Source of the DNA: Loripinus fragilis
Taxonomy: Eukaryota > Mollusca > Bivalvia > Lucinida > Lucinidae
Direction of reading: 5' to 3'
DNA length: 64,000 bases
NCBI GenBank assembly: GCA_964019695.1
Contig: OZ026526.1
Span: 12,297,754 to 12,361,753 of the forward strand
Shown here: positions 11,103 through 21,530 of the stretch, in pieces
Position numbering within the stretch: position 1 is the stretch's first letter
Layout: every line of letters starts with the position of its first letter
Program-made: the position numbers and the translations under genes
The notes under the pieces: model-generated
Database searches by the model: none
What the model was told of the DNA's origin: nothing
What the model saw: only the letters and a program-made list of their open reading frames with translations

Positions 11103-11299
11103 CTTAAGCCTTAAAGCGCCACCTGTAATTTGCAGCAGATGACAATTTCAAATTTTGCCGCTTTTTCAAAAATAACAAATAAGGCATGATATTTCAGGCA
11201 GACGATTCTCATGAAATATTTCTTATTTCTTTCAAAAATTAGGAAAGATGTCGCAAAATTTGTCGTCTGCTGCAGACATGATTGGCCCTTTAAGGGTAA
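11103..11299 (+). mobile_element. Family B2 hairpin MITE
   Basis: Starts CCTTAAAGCGCCACC and ends GGCCCTTTAAGGG. Arms carry TTGCAGCAGATGACAA and its inverse, and the centre has CAGACGATTCTCATGA. It ends 73 bp before exon 3. Related copy at 13442-13656. Confidence 0.6.
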
Positions 11300-11372
11300 A
11301 ATGGCTCACAAATGTGTCAACACACATAAATGTATATGTTGCTATTGAAACCATATAATTGCATAATTTCAG

Positions 11373-11576
11373 ATTGCTGTGCTCAATTCAGATAGCTCAA
11401 CAGTGTCACCTCACATAAAACTCAACGTTGCTATAGAAACAGTCTTTTCATATGATAGCAGATCAAATGATGAGTCACGAACCTCTCGTAACAAGACAGA
11501 GATGAAATCCCCTGTAGATGGTATTGTCCAGATGGACATTTATGTTGGAGCAGACGTATCTTCACTTGAAGTGAAA
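11373..11576 (+). CDS. Exon 3: A2M/TEP-family gene, MG4
   Basis: 68 codons, phase 0 to 0, acceptor ATAATTTCAG, donor AAA|GTATGA. It begins IAVLNSDSSTVSPHIKLNVA and ends DGIVQMDIYVGADVSSLEVK, the latter being the usual last strands of a macroglobulin MG4 domain ('DG.....I..P.....L.VKA'). A central Ser/Asn/Arg-rich loop (about residues 28-42) is probably surface exposed and has an N-glycosylation sequon. The join to exon 2 (NLTIH|IAVLN) and to exon 4 (LEVK|ARFPE) keeps frame and family pattern. Confidence 0.87.
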
Positions 11577-11653
11577 GTATGAGCAGTTTTGCTGCAGATT
11601 TATACTAAATGTATAAGGAATTGCTGCCATAGCATGTGTTTTTGTGTTTTTAT

Positions 11654-11963
11654 GAGGGTCTGGATAGGGGGGGGGGTCTGGTATTCACTACTCATTAAAA
11701 ATTTAGCCCATTTTTCATCTCATTTAAATTTTGGGTTATTCATTAAAATATGACCAATTATTCATTAAAAGTAAGAAAGGTGGCAAAGAAATCTGATTAT
11801 TCACTATTCATTATTTTTTTCTTTAATTCATTAAAAAAAAGGATTATTCATTAATTTTTAGGCCCTCATTATTCACTATTCATTATTTTTTTGGCTCATT
11901 ATTCACTATTCATTATAAAAAAGGGCCATTATTCCCTAATCATTATACCCCATCCAGACCCTC
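11654..11963. mobile_element. Family J inverted-repeat element
   Basis: GAGGGTCTGGAT at the left and ATCCAGACCCTC at the right, with a T(T)TTATG-like direct repeat outside. The interior is a run of TTATTCACTATTCATTA motifs. A second copy is at 54102-54405. Confidence 0.65.
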
Positions 11964-12045
11964 TTTTATGTGTTGGTCCCTATTTTTTTGTAGTGTTGAT
12001 TTTATTGTTCTATCTGATTTGGCAGTAGTATTATTGTGTTGCTGT

Positions 12046-12098
12046 ATGTGTGTGTGTGTATGTGTGTGTGTGTGGGGGGGGGGGGGGGGGGGGGGGGG
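12046..12098. repeat. (TG)n followed by 25-G homopolymer
   Basis: A TG/TGTATG microsatellite runs straight into 25 consecutive G (12074-12098), followed by a piece of the 'GGTTGGTCTGCGG' repeat. Confidence 0.8.
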
Positions 12099-12671
12099 CT
12101 TGCCTCGCAGTGCTACGGGTTGGTCTGCGGTCTGTGATTGTCCTGTTTCCTTCCCAAGTTCTTGTTTATTTTATTTTAAATTTTCTCATTTTTGTATATC
12201 CTTTAATTCCAAAACAAGTTAATATCATAAGACAATTGCCTGCCTGTATCCCCCGTCACATTCAAGAACTGTATCACAAAATTTGTTGTAACCTATAATA
12301 CATGTAGTTATTAACGCTTTATATAGGATTAAGTAGTTCATTGTCTTCCTTATTTCATACCAGTGTGTGCTGTTCTGTCAGATACAATTTCTTTTAAAAT
12401 TTATATTGTAAATCTTAAAGCACCAACAATATAATCGCAGATAGAAAAGAGAATGTTCTTTTACAACAAGCCAGATGATTGACACATATAACATTGTTGA
12501 ATCAAACAAATACTATGAACCTCCATGACTTCTATGATGTCCTTATAACACCCAAAGTAAAATTCCAACAAAAGTTGAAAGGTATGTTTGGGTGCTCAAT
12601 TCAGATGGCTATTTGAGTATTATCCACAACAAATAAGAAATAAGAGAGAGCCCAATAAATAAAACTGTTTT

Positions 12672-12785
12672 CGTTTATCTCAACCAAAACATATATTGTG
12701 TGTACTCAAAAGAGCTGTCTCAATGAGATGGTTCTTTTGATCATACCAAAACATGTGTTGAAATGGACGGGTAGGAAAATATTTC
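12672..12785. repeat. Family C hairpin element
   Basis: CAACCAAAACATAT / inverse ACATGTGTTG arms around a TACTCAAAAGAGCTGTCTC | AATGAGATGGTTCTTTTG centre. Shared with 16891, 33130, 45960 and 46190. Confidence 0.55.
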
Positions 12786-13218
12786 AGGGGACATGCTGCC
12801 CATCTCTATGGGCCAAATTTCGGCCTCATTCCCAATCAAAAATAGTCCCCCTTTTTTCCCAATACCATGTCTGATTTTCCCAATTAAGAAAAGTAAAAAA
12901 ACTTATTTATTTTACTTATTTTAGAGACCACTACTACTTATGAGAAACAATGACCCATATCAGAATGATACTTTAACACTTGTGCTTAAGTGGTATGCTT
13001 GACCTAATACAATCTAAAATAGCTTGATTTTGAGGATATATTTTGCTACCCTAGTTATGTTCTATGGCGTTAATTTTTTCAAAATTTTGATGTTAAGTCG
13101 AACATTTTTTTCCCAATTTTGGCCAAGGGCCTTTTCCCAAAATTGCTGGAAAAAGCCCTGCATTAATAATTTTACGCTCAACAATTTTTATCAAAATTTT
13201 ACATGATCTTATTTTCAG

Positions 13219-13392
13219 GCAAGGTTTCCAGAAGATTTGAACAATGAAATTCAGATGAAAGCAACTCGTTTCTTTTCACCCAGCAAGACCTTCATTATTG
13301 TTAGATCTTCAGCTGAAAGTTCAAAGGTCAATGAAACAAGAACCTTCCATGTGACGGTTAATGGCATAATGGTTCCAAAAATATTTTATCAG
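13219..13392 (+). CDS. Exon 4: A2M/TEP-family gene, MG5 start
   Basis: 58 codons, phase 0 to 0, acceptor CTTATTTTCAG, donor CAG|GTATGT. The peptide has FFSPSKTFIIVRSS and then TFHVTVNGIMVPKIFYQ, the first half of the A2M bait-region domain (MG5, Pfam A2M_BRD type): a beta strand, a 'V.....F.V' strand, then a 'FYQ' strand that pairs with the following exon. The join FYQ|IVAGGNIV is the family's characteristic sequence and supports both splice sites strongly. Confidence 0.9.
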
Positions 13393-13441
13393 GTATGTGA
13401 GTGTTTCAGCTACTTAATTGCTAGTTCCTTTTTGTGACTAT

Positions 13442-13656
13442 TTAACCCTTAAAGCGCCAATTATGACTGCAGCAGATGACAAATTTTGCAACATCTTTCC
13501 TTATTTTCGAAAAAAATAAGGAATGATATTTCATGAGAATCGTCTGCCAGCAGACGATTCTCATGAGCTATCATGCCTTATTTGTTATTTTTGAAAAAGC
13601 GGCAAAATTTGAAATTATTGTCTGTTGCAAATTATAGGTGCCGCTTTAAGAGTTAA
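13442..13656 (+). mobile_element. Family B2 hairpin MITE
   Basis: TTAACCCTTAAAGCGCCAA at the left and CGCTTTAAGAGTTAA at the right, with an exact centre CGTCTGC | CAGCAGACG-type and arms of about 90 bp. It begins 50 bp after the exon 4 donor. Confidence 0.68.
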
Positions 13657-13667
13657 ACCCATTTATT

Positions 13668-14976
13668 ATAGCCCCGCTTTGAAAAGGGGGGGGGGGCTAT
13701 ATAGGATTTGGGATTTGGGTTGTCTGTCATTCCGTTCGTCCGTTTGTCCGTTCATCATAATTTTTTCATTTCCGCTCAATATCTTGAGAAATACTTTATA
13801 GAATCTAATCAAATTTTGTATGTGCGTTTATATTGACATGATCTACCTTGGGATTGTTACACATCATTTTTCAAACATTTGTACCAGAGTTATGGCCCTT
13901 GATTTAAGTCGAAATTTCATTTCCGCTCAATATCTTGAGAACTACTCGACATATTTTCATTAAATTTTATATATGCATTGATATTGACAAGATTTAGCTT
14001 GGGATTGTTACACATCATTTTTTGGAAATTTGTACCAGAGTTATGGCCCTTTATTTATGCCAAAATTTCGTTTCCGCTCAATATCTTGAGAACCAATTGG
14101 TAGAATTTCACCAAATTTTATATATGCATTCATCTTGGCAAGATCTAGCTTGGGATTGTTACACATCATTTTTTGCAAATTTGTACCAGAGTTATGGCCC
14201 TTGAGTTATGTTGAAATTCGTTTTCGCTCAATATCTTGAGAACTACGCAACATATTTTCACCAAATTATATATATGCATTCATATTGACAAGATCTAGCT
14301 TGGGATTGTTGCATGTCATTTTTTGCAAATTTGTACCAGAGTTATGGCCCTTTATTTATGCCAAAATTTTGTTTCCGCTCAATATCCTGAGAACCAATTG
14401 GTAGAATTTCACCAAATTTTATATATGCATTCATATTGAAAAGATCTAGGTTTGGATTGTTACACATCATTTTTTACACATTTGTATCAGAGTTATGGCC
14501 CATGATTTACTCCAAAAGTTGGTTTCCGATCAATATCTTGAGAACAAATGGACTGATTTTGTACCAGAGTTATGGCCCTTTATTTATGCCAAAATTTTGT
14601 TTCCGCTCAATATCCTGAGAACCAATTGGTAGAATTTCACCAAATTTTATATATGCATTCATATTGACAAGATCTAGGTTTGGATTGTTACACATCATTT
14701 TTTACACATTTGTATCAGAGTTATGGCCCTTGATTTACTCCAAAAGTTGGTTTCCGATCAATATCTTGAGAACAAATGGACTGATTTTGACCAAACTTTA
14801 TATAACTATACTGACAAGATCTACGCTGGGATTGTAAGCTATCATTTTTCGCAAATAAGTAAGAGAGTTTTGTCCCTTGATTGATGTCAGAATTACGTTA
14901 CCAATATCCTGAGACACTCTGGCCTTTTACTGCATGCAAGGCACTGCAGTGGGGCTATAGTCAGATTCTCTGTTTC
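13668..14976. mobile_element. Pearl/HINE-like element E with about 150-bp tandem repeats
   Basis: Left end TATAGCCCC, right end GGGGCTATA. A CCGTTCGTCCGTTTGTCCGT microsatellite-like stretch follows the left end, then about eight tandem units of roughly 150 bp marked by TACCAGAGTTATGGCCC and CTCAATATCTTGAGAAC. A tiny hairpin CAGAttcTCTG follows the right terminus. This layout is that of bivalve pearl elements and Helentron-associated (HINE) elements. Confidence 0.7.
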
Positions 14977-16540
14977 TAATGAAATTTCCTGTATTATCAA
15001 TTGGACGAATCCATTTTCAATATAACGGCTTAGAGCTGGTTGCTTTGCTTTTTTGTCCTTCTAGTGTCTCCTGATTCTTGTGTGGCTCTTCCTCACGGTG
15101 CCATGGGTTTGTCTGCAGTTTGTGATTGTGGTATTTCCTAATCATACTGACTATTTTTGTTAGATAGTAATTTACAATTTGAACCAAATTTTAAAAGTAC
15201 ATACTCTACGTAAATAGTACAAAAGGTAGTTTTAAGTAACAAACACATATATTGCGACTTATATATGGGCCTCTGTGTTCAGGGGTTTGAGAACAACAAA
15301 GACACAGACCAGCCTGTGCAGATGCGCAGTCTGATCAGCGACGTTGTTATTTGCTTACTAGAAAGAAATGTCTAGACTTGCTACAAGCGTAATTTCAATC
15401 TTCTAGCTAGACTCTGTAGCTGAGCAGGCAGGGCTGAATCTCAGTTTGTCGGAAATCCAATAATTAAACACTTAGGTTTTCTTGTGCTGTGGCCCATGTT
15501 TCTTTAAGTACTCTGATTTTGGAAGCTTTAATTGAGGAGAAATAAAAATATATTTACTGAAGGACTTAAAAAATGCAACACTTGGATAACAAATTGAATT
15601 TATGTCTCAAACAGGAAGGAAAAGCAATAATTTTGATTGTATGTTGAAGAGCATTCATTTGTCAGTAAAACATGGCAAAACTTGTCCAACTAAGATGAAC
15701 TTAACTCATTAAAATGGCAACTTTTTGAGATAGGGGTCAACTGTTTCATCTGACCAAATGATATGAATGAAAGATTCCCTACTGCTTCAAATCAAGAAAC
15801 ACGAGAAGCATCAAATTTGTATCATGGACTTTGTTAGTCATTGAGGAATCACTCTCTTATTGATTGGCAGGTCTGCGATACAGCTTATTTGCGTATATGA
15901 CATTTATCTGGGTGTACCCTTTCATTCAATAACTAAATCTCCTCTACTTAAGAAATGTTTAAATGGCTAAATTCATACGGAGCAAATAACGTCGGCCAGT
16001 TTAGTTGTACAATTCAAACTAAAGTGTTTGCTGAAGAAGCAACTCATGATGACATTATCGTAGCAAAGGAATTTTACATACAACTGTATTTTGAAAGATA
16101 TAAAGGGAAGTTAGTGTTGCGTTTTTAAAGTCCGTCAGTATATATGGGTGGTTCCAGGACATTCTGTCAGGGGAGGTCCTGACAACGTTGTGGTTTTAGT
16201 CATCAAAGTATTATATTTACATTTCAACTGCGAGTCTTTAAATGATCCTGTGCATTTGAGATGTGGTTCATACCTTCATGAACAGATCGATTTAAGCTAC
16301 ACCCACATACAGGCCATTTGAGCGGGCTAACGTCAAGTCCATCCAATAACGTTGCTTGTTTACTGACATTTGCGTGACGTTAAACACGTATCGCCATAAC
16401 GTTAAGCGCGGAAATTTGGCGTTTTGGCTATTCCAAACCCTACGTTATGTCTGATTTAATTAAAACTATCTTGAAAACCAGCCAAGTTAGGTGAAAATTG
16501 AAAATTGATACTTGATTGATGATATTAAATGTAAATATAA
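14977..16540. other. Intron 4 sequence, mostly unassigned
   Basis: 15085-15165 holds a copy of the 'GGGTTTGTCTGCAGTTTGTG' repeat seen at 18046, 19075 and 25440. 15300-15345 has a weak family-Q-like core. The rest shows nothing recognisable. Confidence 0.4.
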
Positions 16541-16544
16541 GTAA

Positions 16545-16702
16545 TAAATTCAATTTTTGGAATGTTCATATGCATAGAATCATGAATACTTCGGGTTTCT
16601 TGCAAAGTTAATGTGAAGCCCTTTGGGCTTCACTTACTTTGCAAGAGACCCGAAGTATTCATGATTCCATGAACATTCCAAAAATTGAATTCATTTCTTA
16701 AA
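16545..16702. repeat. Near-perfect palindrome
   Basis: AATTCAATTTTTGGAATGTT and its inverse near 16675 enclose arms that meet at AAGCCCTTTGGGCTT (centre about 16622). The loop is essentially absent, so the strand can fold into a stem of about 75 bp. Confidence 0.65.
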
Positions 16703-16890
16703 TGAACTCTTTGAAATGCATTGAACTTCATTGATGGGAGTACGTACCAGAATTTCTAAGGAAACCTATAACCCCTTGTGATTTTCCAGGGGGTCTGTAG
16801 CATAATATTCAATAAAGGACACTCATCTATGGTTTAATTTCCAAAAACTATAATATTCAGGCCTCCAGATAAGAGTGCGTATTAGAAATT

Positions 16891-17010
16891 TATTTTCATT
16901 ATTGCTCATCCAAAACATATGTTGTGGGTACTCAAAAGAACTGTCTCAATGAGACGGTTCTTTTGAGCACCCAACACATATGTTAAAATTGATGGGTAAG
17001 AAAATATTTA
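16891..17010. repeat. Family C hairpin element
   Basis: CCAAAACATATGTTGTGGGT with TACTCAAAAGAACTGTCTCA and the inverse GAGACGGTTCTTTTGAGCAC, ending TGATGGGTAAGAAAATATTT. Confidence 0.65.
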
Positions 17011-17123
17011 CAATTTTACGCTGAAATTTTTTGCTTATCTAAACCTGTGTTTCTTTCTCTGGGATCTGCCTATGCTGGTGGAATACCTACCAACAGAGGG
17101 CCTTGATGTTTCCTTTCATTTTA

Positions 17124-17845
17124 GGCCAAGAAAAAAAATATGTGTGGTTCATGTTACCTGACCTACCCTAATTTTTTACCCCCTACCCTAAACTTTTTTT
17201 TCCAAATATCAAAGTTGGAAGGGAATATTCTCTTCCAACTTCAGAAATCGGAGAAAAAATACAACTGAAATGGAAATCTAAATTTCTATGCATTCGGTCT
17301 TTGGTATTGGAAGTAAAAGAATTAAAACAAGGTTATATCTTCAAAAATAGACCCTTTTATATTTAATACATTTCCAAGCAGGTCTGATTAGTGACTACGA
17401 GGCCGCATAGCGCAGTCGGTAACGTGTCTGGCAACAGATGCGAGTCTGACTGCAGATCTAGGGGTCGCGAGTTTGATCCCGGTCTGGTCCCATACTTTCG
17501 TGAAGATTGAACATGAAATTTTTTCTACGGTCATTCTCCTCCATTCCGCTGAATCATTCAAGAAGGGTTGTTGTCAGTTACAAGCGAAAGTATGTGCACG
17601 AAGTACTGGTTAACTGCTTGTTCAAGCTTGCCCAGGAAATAGTGTGGTTAGGTGAACTGACCGTCCTGCCATGACCATAGCTGTTGACTTGGGACGTAAA
17701 GCAACAAATAAACAAATAAACAAAACAAACTGATTAGTGACTATTCCAAGAAAAAAAGTTTTAAAAAAAAAATAGTATCCTACCAATCTACCCTAATTTT
17801 TTTCATTGTGTAACCTGAACCACATATATTTTTTTTTATTTGGCC
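17124..17845 (+). mobile_element. Family M PIF/Harbinger-like MITE abutting exon 5
   Basis: Left end GGCCAAGAAAAAAAATATGT, with GTGGTTCA next; right end TGAACCACATATA then T-run and GGCC. TTA flanks both sides (17121-17123 and 17846-17848). Subterminal ACCTACCCTAATTTTTT is also mirrored at the right. There is no ORF. A SINE is nested inside with its own 14-bp target duplication. The right TTA supplies the A of the exon 5 acceptor AG. Confidence 0.75.
17398..17729 (+). mobile_element. tRNA-derived SINE-1 (nested in M)
   Basis: The tRNA-like head GCCGCATAGCGCAGTCGGTA (A-box region) and GCGAGTTTGATCCCGG (B box) is followed by a unique body and a simple AAATAAACAAAT tail. It is flanked by the exact 14-bp duplication CTGATTAGTGACTA (17384-17397 and 17730-17743). 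The copy at 63262-63582 is in the opposite orientation. Confidence 0.85.
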
Positions 17846-17849
17846 TTAG

Positions 17850-18032
17850 ATTGTTGCTGGTGGAAATATAGTTACAGCTGGTGAGCTAGACATGGTCTCT
17901 CAGAACAAGACATTCACAGAAGTTGTGACAACAGCTATGAGACCAGCAGCACACATCATAGTCTACTGCATACAGCCATCAACAGGGGAATTACTTGTAG
18001 ATTCTTTAATATTTCCTGTCTCAATGGCCAAG
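17850..18032 (+). CDS. Exon 5: A2M/TEP-family gene, MG5 end
   Basis: 61 codons, phase 0 to 0, donor AAG|GTAAGC. It begins IVAGGNIVTAGELDM and has APAA-like 'RPAAHIIVYCIQ' and 'GELLVDSLIFPV', the classic MG5 'P.A.L.VYY....GE.V.DS..F.V' pattern of C3/A2M/CD109/CPAMD8 proteins. It is the most diagnostic exon in the window. Its acceptor is unusual: the AG at 17848-17849 overlaps the TTA target duplication at the right end of a PIF/Harbinger-like MITE (family M, 17124-17845), so the pyrimidine tract in use is transposon sequence. Confidence 0.93.
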
Positions 18033-18045
18033 GTAAGCATTTGTC

Positions 18046-18130
18046 AGCGGCTCTTCCTCAAGGAGCCACGGGGTTGTCTGCGGTTTGTGATTGTGATATT
18101 TACTGATCATACTCACTATTTTTTATATAA
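18046..18130. repeat. Repeat family H fragment
   Basis: GGGTTGTCTGCGGTTTGTGA followed by TTGTGATATTT and CATACTCACTATTTT. The same sequence occurs at 15085, 19075 and, reversed, 25440. Function unknown. Confidence 0.45.
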
Positions 18131-18157
18131 CTTACTTACTTGATCCTGGTTTGATAT

Positions 18158-18508
18158 TTAGACTGCAGATAGTTTCCCAGTTCCTGGGGTAAGCTGCAGT
18201 TGGCTTGTCCTTCTCACACCAGATCTCCAGGCTTCTCTGTTCTGGGAATCGACGTCTTCTAGGTTGCACACATCGACATCTGCTTTAACACACTCACTCC
18301 AAGACTTCCTTGGTCTCCCACGTCCTCTAGGGCCAGGGATGGCGATACTGGTAATTGAATTTGTCCAGGAAGATGCACGCGCAACATGACCATACCATCT
18401 CAGACGTTTAGTTCTTAGTGCAACAGCTACCTCCTGAATCCAAATTTTGCTAGTTTCACAAACATCTCGCTCAGGAAAACAGAGCTGGATGCTTAACTTT
18501 ATACCACC
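18158..18508 (-). pseudogene. Non-LTR retrotransposon ORF2 C-terminal fragment
   Basis: Reading the minus strand from 18508 to a TAA at 18158-18160 gives an open frame of about 116 codons. It contains KRLRWYGHVAR, then GPRGRGRPRKSWSECVKADV and NREAWRSGV, which is the hallmark C-terminal tail after reverse transcriptase in RTE/Jockey/CR1-type LINEs ('lrWyGHv.R....r.GRpr..W...v..D'). The polymerase part is missing: the frame is cut by the family-A MITE at 18513. This is the dead 3' end of a retroelement inside intron 5, not a host exon. Confidence 0.82.
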
Positions 18509-18512
18509 CTTA

Positions 18513-18907
18513 GGCCAGAATTTTTTTATTAGTTGATTTATGGGAAAAAGATTTCAGATTTAGGGTCGGGGGGACGAAAAAAAAATAAGAAAAAAGCTCT
18601 GAAAATGACCAGTTGACTGGTCATTTTCAGAGCTTTTTTTTTTTTCAGAGCTTTTTTTTTTCTTTTCTTTTTCTCCAATATCTCCAGAAAAACAGTAAAA
18701 CTAGTAAGGTAATCTTTAAATATTTCATCATTTTCCTAAAAATCTGGACAGACAATCACTTTTAACAGTGTTACTCTCAAAAGTACACAGAAAGAACCTC
18801 AAAAAATTTTTTTCCACTTAACAAAAAATAAAATTTTATTTTTTATCTACTTTACGGAAAATTGCAGCAGGAGGGTTCGTAAATCAACTAATAAAAGAAT
18901 TCTGGCC
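18513..18907 (+). mobile_element. Family A MITE
   Basis: TTA|GGCCAGAATTTTTTTATTAG start, GACCAGTTGACTGGTC centre, AGGAGGGTTCGTAAATCAAC near the right end, ending GGCC. Inserted into the LINE fragment. Confidence 0.75.
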
Positions 18908-19179
18908 GTACCACATTTAGCACGAAATATCTTGTCATGTGCAAGGTCTACACAGATGTAGGTGGTATAAAATAGTATATACCATGTTTGTCCACCTGTA
19001 CGTAAAGCTTGTGGATTATCTCCACGTACAGGAAGACAACCCATGGTATAACTATTACTTAATTGCTCTTTTGGTGTCTTGTGACTGTTAATGTTCTCTT
19101 TCTCTTCCTCGCTGTTAGTTTGTCTGCAGTGTGTGATTGTGTTATTTCCTTATCATACTCATTTACTTGTTTTATAGAG

Positions 19180-19735
19180 CTGTACGTATATGAACAGCAT
19201 CATTTATTGAGTCACAAGACTTTGGCACTGTAAGACACTTATATGGGGCAGTAATAAAAAATTGAAGCGAATTGGGGATATAAACGAAAATCGCCAAAAT
19301 AGAATACTGTGAAATACAATTTCAAATTCTGTAATACAATATTGAATAAATTGATCGTCATGTACGGCTTGTTTGCTATCAGCATCAATAAAACAACTTG
19401 CGTTTGGTAGTGTCTATTACATCATGGAGTAAACCCTCCATAAAGGAGGCTATTTTCAAGAGTTTGCTGCAAGAGGGGAGAGAAGCACCTATATGATTAC
19501 AGCATTTTATTATAGATCCTTAAATTAGAAAGCTGCCAAAATTAAACTATTCCAATATGCCATACTTTTAAAATTGCCAAAATTACAAAAATAAAGTGTT
19601 TCTGTTGTTGTTTATTCCCTGTTTATTGTTGTTCCAATTGTTAGTGTTTTTTGTTTAGTTTTTGTTTTGTTATGCAGTACTTTGGTTCTTTTTCTAGTTT
19701 TACAATTATCTCATTGGGGACAAGAGAGCTGGTTG
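19180..19735. other. Intronic sequence without recognised feature
   Basis: AT-rich. No exon or repeat terminus was identified. Confidence 0.4.
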
Positions 19736-19739
19736 CTTA

Positions 19740-20182
19740 GGCCAGAATTTTTTAATCAGTTGATTTACGAACCCTCCTACTGTAATTTTCCGGAAAGTAG
19801 GAAAAAAAATAAAATTTATTTTCTAAAAATTTTTTTTTATTTTATCCACCGACTCTAAATATTATTTGTTTGGTTGAAAAAAAAAATTCTTTTTTTTGAG
19901 GTTCTGTCTGTGCATTTTTGAGAGTGACACTGTTTAAAGTGATTGTCCTGTCCAGATTTTTAGGAAAATGATGAAATATATTAAGATTAAAGTTTACCTC
20001 ACTAGTTTTACTGTTTTTTTTCTGGAGATATTAAAAAAATAATAATAAAAAAGCTCTATAAAAAAAGCTCTGAAAATGACCAGTCAACTTGTCATTTTCA
20101 GAGCTTTTTTATTTATTTTTTTTCATCCCCCCGACCCTAAGATCTGAAAAATAAATCCCGCAAATCAACTAATAAAAAAATT
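19740..20182 (-). mobile_element. Family A MITE (reverse)
   Basis: TTA|GGCCAGAATTTTTTAATCAG start. The right end AAATCAACTAATAAAAAAAT lacks the last GGCC bases. Confidence 0.7.
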
Positions 20183-20243
20183 TCATTGTCTTCTTGATGT
20201 CATATGGTTGTTATCATTCTTCTCCTCGTCCTAAGGGTGCCGT

Positions 20244-20439
20244 TTGTTTGTTTGGTTTGATTCTTTACGTCCCATCAACAATCTTTCAGTTAAACAGGGA
20301 CGGGTCTTCATGGGTTGAACCAGTACTAAGCTAATAATGTGTCTTGCTCAAGGACCACAACCCAGTGACGCCGGTGAGGCTCGAACCCGCAGCCCCTGGG
20401 CGTCGAGTCAAGCAATCTACCGCTGAGCCACTGCGCTTA
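20244..20439 (-). mobile_element. tRNA-derived SINE-2 (reverse)
   Basis: On the minus strand: CAGTGGCTCAGCGGTAGATT (A-box region) and GCGGGTTCGAGCCTCACC (B box), then a body ending in GGGACGTAAAGAATCAAACC. Flanked by CTAAGGGTGCCGT (20231) and CTTAGGGTGCCGT (20440), a 13-bp target duplication with one mismatch, inside a family-H repeat. Confidence 0.82.
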
Positions 20440-20717
20440 CTTAGGGTGCCGTAGGTTGGTCTGCAGTGTGTAATTGTGGTATTACCAAGAAATACGCATT
20501 TACGTTTCATAGAGCTTGGTATGAACAGAATCAACATTCATTAATTGTTGTGTGGGGGGAGGGGGTTCAAGCAAACCCCTCTTGATCTGCCAAATGTTTA
20601 AATTACTTATCACATATGTGTAAAGTCAATTTCAAGCCTATATGAGAAGCTGCATAATTTTCTCTCAAAGCCTAAAAATTGCCTCACACCATCACATATG
20701 TCATTACTGTGTGTGTG

Positions 20718-20963
20718 TTAACCCTTAAAGCTCCAAGAAAAAATGTCTCTGAAAATGTCGTCTGCTGAAGTCGTCTGCTGCAAATAATTGCCTATCATTA
20801 CTGACGAATTAAGTATAGAAGCAAACAGCGTGGACCCAGAACAGACTGCTCCTATAGGAGTAGTCTGATCTGGGGCTACACTGTTTGCCATAGAGGCTTC
20901 TTAAACATTTCAGCAAACGAGAGAAGCAGACGACTTTTGTTTCGATTGGCGCATTAAGGGTTA
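20718..20963 (+). mobile_element. Family B piggyBac-like MITE
   Basis: TTAACCCTTAAAGCTCC at the left and GGCGCATTAAGGGTTA at the right, arms with GTCGTCTGCTGAAG / inverse, and the centre GACTGCTCCTATAGGAGTAG. A family-A MITE is inserted exactly at its right TTA. Confidence 0.75.
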
Positions 20964-21409
20964 GGCCAGAATTTTTCTATTAGTTGATTTACGGGAAATT
21001 TTTCTCAGTTTTCGGGTTCGGGGGACGAAAAAAATAAATAAAAAAGCTCTGAAAATGACCAGTTAACTGGTCATTTTCAGAGCTTTTTATTATTTTTTTT
21101 CAGAGCTTTTTTTTTTTTTTTTTTTTTTAATATCTCCAGAAACAGTAAAACAGTCTGTATTAATTCTTTAAATATTTTATCATTTTCCTAAAAATCTGGA
21201 CAGGACAATCACTTTTAACAGTGTCACTCTCAAAAATACACAGACAGAACCTCAAAAATTGGGATATTATTATTTTCAACCAAACAAATAATATTTAGAG
21301 TTGGCGGATAAATTAAAAAAATATTTTCAGAATTTTTTTTTTTTTTTCTACTTTCCGGAAAATTACAGTAGGAGGGTTTGTAAATCAACTAATAATAAAA
21401 TTTTTGCCT
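20964..21409 (+). mobile_element. Family A MITE
   Basis: TTA|GGCCAGAATTTTTCTATTAG start, GACCAGTTAACTGGTC centre, end TTTGCC|TTA. Confidence 0.75.
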
Positions 21410-21530
21410 TAGGGTGCTGAATGCTTTGAGAACTGCTAGGATGCTTATGTTTGTGTGGTCTTCTTCTGATCGCCTACCAAGATTCAATGTACACACACTG
21501 GTAAGTGTATACGTCGATTTGGTAAACATC

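Noticed and set aside
17401..17480. tRNA gene
   Set aside because: A- and B-box regions are present but the cloverleaf is degraded and it is the head of a SINE with a 14-bp duplication and tail.
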